A stretch of DNA of 64,000 nt from Triglochin maritima (lineage: Eukaryota; Streptophyta; Magnoliopsida; Alismatales; Juncaginaceae), in contig OY821789.1 of assembly GCA_963682175.1 (NCBI GenBank), positions 6,014,001 through 6,078,000 of the forward strand. The letters are read 5' to 3'. Numbering within the stretch: the first letter of the stretch is position 1; every line of letters begins with the position of its first letter. A model generated the notes under the pieces. That model saw only the letters and a program-made list of their open reading frames with translations, made no database searches and had not been told where the DNA came from. Positions 56,620-64,000 of this stretch are shown piece after piece. The translations under genes and the position numbers were made by a program.

Positions 56620-58863
56620 GGGGTGGACTGGGGTTAAGCGTTAATCACACCGGCTAATCCGTGGATTAGGGGAAGGGTTTGGTGATTAAAAAAATGCTAT
56701 GTTGAATTAATTAAAGTTGCAGGGTGGGAATGGCAAAAAGGAGGTGTAGGGTTCCGGAGTGTTGGATGCGTGCGGCTCCGTGTTTCCGCGAATTGGATGA
56801 TGAGGTGTTGTGGACCGTTGGATTCTTCCTTTTTGGGACTAATCTGCTGTTCCAATTTGTAGACCATGTCGGGTAGAAAGTAGATTCTGGACTTGCTGCT
56901 AACCATTCATTTACTGACTGCATGATTTTACTTTCTTCCTTCTCATTTGTCAAAAAGCAAATAATAAAGTTTTATATTTTGTAATAACTTAGTTCAGTTC
57001 ATTTAGAATTGCTAATCTTGTATTGATCATAACTAGAAGCGATCCAGCATCTTGAATTATATGTTCTGATTTAATTTTGCAATACATATTAAAGTTCTTT
57101 TTTTTTCCTTCAACAAGATGTACTTGTTTGTGAGAATTAAAAGTAATATTTTATTTTGTTTTTTTCATTAACTATTTATCCCAGTATTCGTATACTCATG
57201 AGCCATGTTATCTTCTCCGTATGTATTTGTCTATTAAGTAGTCCTACTTTGACAAGCACCAACTTTTATTATTAGATGGTTAATGTTTGATGTTATCACC
57301 ACGAGTGACACTGTTTACATTGGATTCCAGGGTTGGTATATAAATAAATATAATAATTAAGAGAGATTGTGTGTGTACCGTCCATGTTTTGTGGAAAACG
57401 TTAAAGGTTGGAGAAAGTATGTTTGGGTGAAAATTTGCTTCTGTTACAATGGTTGATTAGAATGAGGTTCATGTGTGGACTGATTCCTTTTGGGTTGGGA
57501 ACGATATGTTTTGTGGGAAATGTCTGTTTCTGTCTAAAACGTTGGGATGGAATGAGAATCTTGTTTTATGCATGTGTAAAGCTTTCCGGACGGGGGAAAA
57601 AAATGAGTTTTGCAGAGTTTCTTTTTTGTGTTTCTTCAGGATGTTTGAGTAAAATGAGATTCATATCATAGGTACTTCTAAGCTTTCTGGTGGAAAGCCA
57701 CAAATTCTTGTGAGGACTCTTTATGAGGAGGATTTTGTGTTGAGTAACCTGATTTTGTAAATGATATTCAAATGATGATGAGTGGTAATATTAATTTGGT
57801 TGATTTTGAGAAGGGAGAACGACGTGATATTACACACCTTAGACTGACTTGTTGAGTTGTTGGTCATGATTTCTCTCTTCTGTTGTGCTAACATGGTCTC
57901 TCTTGTGTATGCCCTGGTATCTTTTAAGTGTTTGTAAGATAGAATGGAGTCAAACTTTGAGGAATATTGTTTTTGGTCTACGATTTTGAAGTGTTAATGG
58001 ACATTCTTTTTATTCTTGAAGATGTTGTTCATTCAAGTTTTTTTGTTCTTTTCTTTCCTTTTTGGGTTGTAAGTTCTCTTAGTCTCGACATTTCCTTGTA
58101 CTTTCTACACGTTTGATCATTGAAACCTCCTGGAACCTTACAAAGTGAATTTGATTCCATCATCAATGAATGAATGATGATTTATAATGTTATATACAAT
58201 TTCGTAAACTTTTCACAATATAATATATTTCACCTAATTCCATAAATTTTTGCAATTCTGGCAAAATTTCTGTAAATCTCCAATTTTATTCAACTTATGC
58301 AGATCTTTTTGCAAGGAAAATTATTGTGTTGAACGGAACCTCATCGCTGCCTGGAACTTCTCCAATATTGAATGTTGAAAAAAATGGCGCTTTCAAAGTA
58401 AATAAAATAAGTGGCCATCACAAAAATAAGGATTCATATAATTGAATTTGGCATAAAAACATGGAAAAGCTTTCAAAACATTAGAACCATTCTTCGGTGT
58501 GCTAATCTCTTCAGGGACAACTGTATTGAAAAAGTAGAATAATAGCCACCCAAATGACGAGGATTTAAATAAATAGTTGAATTTGATATAAAACATGGAA
58601 AAGAGAAATTAGAAGCATTCTTAGGCGGCTTCTTTTTGAAAAAGATACAAGCATAAATTCCAAAAGAAGCTCCGCTTGGGAACCGACTTGGTTAACAAAA
58701 CGAAACTGTGATTACTCCCAATAGGCGTCTCCAGAAATTTCCCTAGAAAATGTTGGTAACGTGCATACATAAATTAGATGACAATAACACATTTGTGTAG
58801 ATTACAGAGGCAAAAAAGAATACAATGCGTCCAAAATGCGTCCAAAGTCCGTTGAATAATTTA
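56620..58863. other. LBD upstream region and AT-rich intergenic DNA
   Basis: The first few hundred bases are probably LBD promoter. A T-rich stretch with short frames (for example 57408-57671) follows that shows no known motif. No gene is supported. Confidence 0.5.
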
Positions 58864-59975
58864 GAGCATGAATAGCGGTGCTACCCTCAGGCACCATGTT
58901 CTCTCCTTCTGCCACGTCAGCTTCTCTTTCTACCACGTTAGCTCACCCAACCTACCTAAAAAATCACCTTAAGACCATGTTTAAAGGTGTCCGGGCTATC
59001 CCGGGTGCCCTGCTCTCTCTATCTGTCACGTCAGTTTATCTCTCTGTCACGTCAACTTCTCTATCTCACACGTAAGCTCACTCAACTCACCCAAAATATC
59101 ACATTAATCACATCCAGAAACACCACACACATCCAATATTATCTTCCATCCACGTCATTTGGTGATCAATCCTAAGTAAAATCTAAAAAAAATCTACAAA
59201 ATAAAAAACATAATTACACAAAAAATGATAAAAAAAATTTAAAATGATTTTTTAAAGTTTTTTAACAAAAAAATAAAAAAAATAAGGAATGCCATCGGTG
59301 ATCATCAGCTCGCACGCCCCAGGGTGGATCCGCCTCCCATTAATTTTGCTCTAACCACGCCCGTACTACCCTCATCCTATACTATCTTTCCTCCACATCA
59401 TTTCTTAATTTCACAATTTTAATTCTTCCACAACATTCAACAAATTACATTTTATATAATTCTAATTACTATATTTAATTACTTTAACTCGAAAATATTA
59501 ATAATTACTATTAAATCACAAAAATATTATTAAATATTAGGAAACCACGTTACATATTAGATAAATTGAAATATGAAATATTACATTAAAACAGTACAAG
59601 CGTGATTACACAGTGCACGTGTGATTGCACAGCGATCACGTGATTGCACAAGCGTGATTACATTTCATTACAAATTTTATTTAAATATTACAATTATTAT
59701 TCAGATAAATTAGATACTAAAAAATATTATCCCACAATAATAAAAAAATATTACCCCTTCATTAATCGAAAATACTCATTACATTATCAATTATATCTAA
59801 TAACAAATCATTAATCCTCCACTAAAATTTAAAAAAAAAATTAGACCAATGGGCGGGGGACAAGTGTCCCCCACCCAGTGGCCACCTGGGCATCCGACTG
59901 GGACGCCCAACGCCCGGGGAAACACCCGGGTGGGTGCCCCGGTCCCCGGGCGACTAAGCCCCGTTAGCTCTGCTC
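58864..59975. mobile_element. Harbinger derivative, 1.1 kb, with a MITE inside
   Basis: TTA is duplicated at 58861-58863 and 59976-59978. The ends start GAGCATGAATAGC and (reversed) GAGCAGAGCTAACGG. The left side has the family's repeated CACGTCAG-type motifs. The right side has the GC-rich block (59847-59960) shared with the element at 1076-3391. It also holds GTGCACGTGTGATTGCAC-like repeats near 59610-59650. It has no coding region. Confidence 0.82.
58973..59351. mobile_element. Nested Harbinger-type MITE, 379 bp
   Basis: TAA is duplicated at 58970-58972 and 59352-59354. The left end is GACCATGTTTAAAGG, with GTCCGGGCTATCCCGGG and CACGTCAG motifs. The reversed right end is GAGCAAAATTAATGGG. 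It is inserted in the left part of the 1.1-kb element, whose sequence resumes on both sides. Confidence 0.75.
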
Positions 59976-59978
59976 TTA

Positions 59979-62900
59979 ATCAGCCTTCCTAGAAGCAAAG
60001 ATAATTGTTTTACAAAGTTTTGATTCCACATCTCCTTAGAAGCTTATTTTCCTAATTAAATTAAATCCCCGAGTCACCAAAATAGAAGAGCCACATACAT
60101 GTAGATAAATCAAATGAATCTAATTGATTGGTTTATTGGCAAGTAAGATCTCACATCATGAAGACCAAGTTTTTTTGTTTCAATTTTTAATGGGCTGAAG
60201 GCGAATTTTGAAATACATTGAGTTGGGGAAAGAAGGAACCCTTATCTTCTCTGACTTGGCTCCTTCCTGAATTGGACAAGCAAGGTATTAAATATATTTA
60301 ATAACTTAGTATAATCTGGACTATTGGCTTTGGGAGGGATTATATATGTGCACATTAAAAGTATCTCGTATTCTTGCCATGCATACAATCAATGAATTAT
60401 GAAATACATCCAAACATCACCCCTAAAACATGGCCGAAATTTTTATAGGAAAATCAACGAAAGTAAATGGACAACAATATAGTTGTATAAATAAGGGACC
60501 ACAAGGGCATGTGCATTTAATGTGAGATGCTCCATTGTGGGAGTCTTCAGGCCGTCCCTTTCTCAGGAGGACAATAGTTTCTTCCAATATTTTTGGGGGA
60601 TAAGATTTGGGTTGAGTAATGCAGATTCGTGCTTGTACCTGCCTCTGCCATTTTTGTGTTTCGTGGGTGATGATGAAATATCTCGGGCTCTCAGCAATTA
60701 TTGCTGGTCGTCAATAACTAGTTTAGATCATTGTTAACGGCGGAAATCCGAACGTCACCGGTTTCCGGACGATTTTTAAAAATTAATACAAACATACAAG
60801 ATTTAGTTTTTATATTTTTATTAATTTTACGTACATGTATATGTTTATTTTAATATAACACATTCTTACACATATTAAAATAAACAAAAAAAAAATCATA
60901 CACAAAAGTTCTTTAAAACCTTTCAGAAGTTCCGGAGTTCTGTTACTCGTCGATTCGCCTGCCGATTCGCCTACAAGTGTTCACCAAACTCTAAATAAGA
61001 TTATAGAGAAATGAGTCAATCAATTTCTAATTAAGCTTAGAATCTAACTAATAATCCATATTTAAGCTAGACAGTCGACCGAATATACATGAGAAAAATT
61101 CGGACGATCCGCGTCTTGATCCGGTTGACCGTTGACTCACCAAAATTTCTCCTGGTCGAATCTCATCGGATGATTGTCTCACCTTCGGACTACCGAAAAT
61201 ATCCTAAGATAGCTCCTGTATATTTTCTCTCGGTTGACTGAACCTAATTGTCCAGGCACTCCAGACAATTTCGTTCAGCCAATTGTGTTTATCCGTTCCC
61301 CGTTCGGTTGACCGTTCCGAAGACACATCGGTCGATCGAACTCCAAACGGTTTACCGTGCTGACTCCGATTTATATCCAACAAAATTTGATATTTTGAGG
61401 TTTTTAGCAGATTCATATATTATGTAATATATTATCCTATGTAATATTAAATTATTACACCACATAATATATACACCTCATATGAATTTATGACAACGAT
61501 ATTAAACACTTCCAAACAACGAATATCACAATCTTATCTTGGTGATTAATTATCTTTTAAAGGCTAAACGATTAAGGACCAAACGTCACTTCCTTAACAT
61601 TTCCAAAAGACGAATATCAGAATCAAGGAAAAAAATGTTTGCACATCAAATCCATAATAATTGACATATATCGTGCTATATACTTGTATTCTTCAATTTT
61701 TCTCTCTCTCTTTCAAATAAGCTCTCTTTGAAATCTCCACGTCCTTAAATTTAGCTAAACTCTTTCAGTTTTGTCCTTTGGTCCTCTTCTTCATCTAATA
61801 CCAATTTTAACTTCCAAGAAAATTTCAAAATTCATTGCAAACAGATGGAAAGTCTACGATTGAAACTTATAAGAAAATTCATAAAGAATTGGCATGTTAC
61901 GGAATTGAACCTGTTATATTTGTCGTGAGAGACATATTTTGTAATGGTAAACTATCAAAAGATTCCAAACGTGTTTAAATTATGAAATACTAAATGACAA
62001 ATTTATAAATACTTTTGAAAAATATTACTTTTTTCTTCTTCTTTCCCCCAATATATCCAAAGATGTTCATAAATGGAAGCAACGTGTAAATTCACAATGG
62101 TGAACAGGGTAATCCTCGATGACCATGGCAACAAATGTTATATAACGAGTTTGTAATTTTGTGAGCTACGAACTCATGGACAAAGTGAGTTGGTTTTTAG
62201 TTAGTAACTTTAAAATGTCCTCAACTTCAGAATGTAGGATCATAGTTGCACCATTGTTTTTATTTCCCTCCCTCCTCCCACTTCTCCAAAAAGAAAACAT
62301 TTTAATTGATGCGTGGCAAGTGGAAACGAAACAAAGAATATCTTTTAACTGGATGCTATTTTGCAAATAAGAATCCGTACGAATGAAAGAAATCCAATTC
62401 CCCATATATTTTTGGCAATTCTATCTGTAATTTCCAAGGAAGTTGACGTGATAAGGTTTTGCTGGCTATGTATGACTATCCAACGAACTCAACCTCAAAT
62501 ATTGTTTATCATTTGAACCCATGTAAGAGAACATGCATCACTTTCATCCAGAGATGCTTTTTGACTTTGTTTGGAGTAAAATGGTGGGATCCGAATCAAT
62601 GGCTTCGACATGATCACACATATATTATCAAACAACGGAATAAGCTAGGCAACCACACATGATCTAATTGGGGAACAACAAAGGATTTTGGATGCAAGTT
62701 GGGAGAACAAAACCAACAACAACTTGGAAGATTGCTGTATGTTGATATTATGACAAAATGGAGAATATAGAAAAAAGTTGAAAAAAGAAATTATATCGTT
62801 AAGTAGTGGGCAAGTTGATCATTATCTTAGACAAAAAAAATTCGCTTTACAAAAAAATAAAACAAAAATTATAATTTGATTATTTACAATCAAACCCAAT

Positions 62901-63093
62901 CTCACATTAAATCACCATGACATCAATTTTCAATTTCTCTAGTATAATTTGAAAAAGAACCCGTCATTTTATCAACAACCACACCATTTTAGCATCTCAA
63001 TTGAACTAAGAATTATTGTTTCATTCTCAACACCAACCACTTTCCACATTAAATTGATCAAAACTTTTCTGATTCTTGACACCAAACTCAATC
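59979..63093. other. Gene-poor stretch with a decayed LTR-like block
   Basis: Mostly AT-rich. At 61060-61370 several degenerate motifs (CAGTCGACCG, CGGTTGACCG, CGGTCGATCG) resemble the palindromes in the LTRs at 36820-48433, suggesting an old relative of that retrotransposon. No boundaries or TSD are recognisable. No gene is seen. Confidence 0.45.
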
Positions 63094-63393
63094 TCACACC
63101 AAATCACCACGATACAATCCAAACCCACGTGAAAAACCCAAACCCAAACATGAGAGCGTACAAAACTCACATTCCCAGGCTGAGGCGGCTCGGTGGATCC
63201 TGACGGAGGGACGATGGAGAGGGGGTTCTGGCGGGGGCACATACAAGGAGCTTGGGGTGGGAGCCGAAGCGGGAGGAGGAGTGCAGAAGCGGGTGGGGGA
63301 GGAGTAGAAGGTGGGATTAGGGTTTGAGGAGGAGGAGGTAGAGGATTGAGGAAGCGGCGATAGGGACCTAAGGCTTATGGTTCTTATTTTCAT
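63094..63393 (-). CDS. Possible 5' exon of an unrecognised gene
   Basis: 99 codons from 63393, rich in Ser and Pro (SSTSSSSNPNPTFYSSPTRF, PPPASAPTPSS). The GC content is above its surroundings, which is unusual here and typical of plant first exons. No family motif is visible and no downstream exon could be assigned, so it may be a gene fragment or a chance frame. Confidence 0.25.
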   Translation of the reverse strand: MKIRTISLRSLSPLPQSSTSSSSNPNPTFYSSPTRFCTPPPASAPTPSSLYVPPPEPPLHRPSVRIHRAASAWECEFCTLSCLGLGFSRGFGLYRGDLV

Positions 63394-64000
63394 ATTTTGT
63401 TTTTGTGTGGGTTAGGCGGGACGGGTTGAGAGATAACCACAACTTTTCATATTTATTAAGGTGGGTGGCGGGTAAGGATTTTTTGACAGCAACCCGTATT
63501 AGGCAAGGCGGGACGACAAGTTAAACCCTACATATTTAGAACCATAATTGTGATTGATCTACTTGTTAATTCTTCAAGATAGAGCCATACTCGTTATTTT
63601 ATCTATAATACTAATGTTTGTATGCAAGATTTATGTACTGGTGATGGCATATAATTTCCTCGCAACTAGTCATGCACTCTTTTTCGTAAAGCTTGTAAAA
63701 AACCATTGTTTATCGAACTAGATATAAGATCATATATGTTTCTGTGGGCCAACAACTTTATTAGACATGCCATAATATAATATAACAGACATAATTACTT
63801 AGAACCCGGTAAGAAAACGTACAAACATATTACTACCTTGTTGGATTGCTTTTATATGAACATGTTATATTTATGGAGCCCAATTACGAAAGTGGGACTC
63901 TGTATGGGCCTATTTATCAACGGCGCCCATATATGAGCTAACAGGCTTAGTTGCGTGACGGAACCAACTATAGAAGTGGGCCTGATTTGGGCCTATTTAG
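63394..64000. other. AT-rich window end, no gene seen
   Basis: No coding or repeat feature can be supported. Two similar segments with GGCGGGACGGGTTGAG and GGCGGGACGACAAG near 63414 and 63506 hint at an old element. Confidence 0.4.

Noticed and set aside
1..64000. CRISPR arrays or bacterial operons
   Set aside because: The short-period repeats are tandem minisatellites without unique spacers, and the genes are spliced plant genes.

Overview
This is plant nuclear DNA, most likely from a eudicot: AT-rich, with spliced genes of plant-only families (QWRF, LBD) and plant-type MULE, PIF/Harbinger, copia, Ty3/gypsy and TRIM elements. The species cannot be named from the sequence. Only two ordinary host genes look complete. 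One is a QWRF-motif (augmin subunit 8-like) microtubule protein at 7201-14006 (+, 6 exons, 528 codons). The other is a class II LOB-domain transcription factor of the LBD37/38/39 type at 55830-56519 (-, 2 exons, 170 codons). Most of the rest is transposable elements, several delimited to the base by target-site duplications (TSDs).

Left part (1-7000): a GC-rich tandem repeat with a perfect 36-bp inverted repeat (1-259), then a 2.3-kb PIF/Harbinger derivative that keeps only a frameshifted Myb-like ORF1 (1076-3391), a hAT-like miniature element, AT-rich DNA and a run of 40 C. The QWRF gene follows. A 4.5-kb gene-poor stretch leads to the MULE.

MULE (18517-29203, 9-bp TSD TAAATAATA): a 10.7-kb Mutator-like element with two convergent genes. 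A FAR1/MURA-type transposase starts near the left end. A plant-mobile-domain (PMD) plus glutamate-rich coil plus Ulp1/C48 protease gene starts near the right end. Both are damaged. A 22-bp minisatellite (core TGTTCGGAWTAAG) forms three arrays: one in an intron of each gene, in the sense direction in both, and a third, with higher-order structure, between the two 3' ends. This arrangement is the strongest candidate here for something undescribed. The protease gene is also interrupted by a 5'-truncated Ty3/gypsy fragment with its 3' LTR.

Middle (29213-36793): a 354-bp TRIM retrotransposon with PBS and PPT, two Harbinger-type MITEs, a 45-C run and a perfect 32-bp-stem hairpin.

Nested Harbinger (36794-51477, TSD TTA): a 4.0-kb PIF/Harbinger element with roughly 300-bp terminal inverted repeats. 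It is inflated to 14.7 kb by a solo LTR inside its left inverted repeat (TSD GGTAG) and by a very young tandem LTR-gag-LTR-gag-LTR retrotransposon inside its transposase gene (TSD TGAGT). The retrotransposon is gag-only, and its LTRs carry many CGGTCGACCG palindromes. The host transposase already carries nonsense codons outside the insertion.

Right part (51481-64000): the LBD gene, a MITE nested in another Harbinger derivative (58864-59975), a decayed block with related GGTCGACCG-like motifs near 61060-61370, and otherwise AT-rich DNA without recognisable genes.
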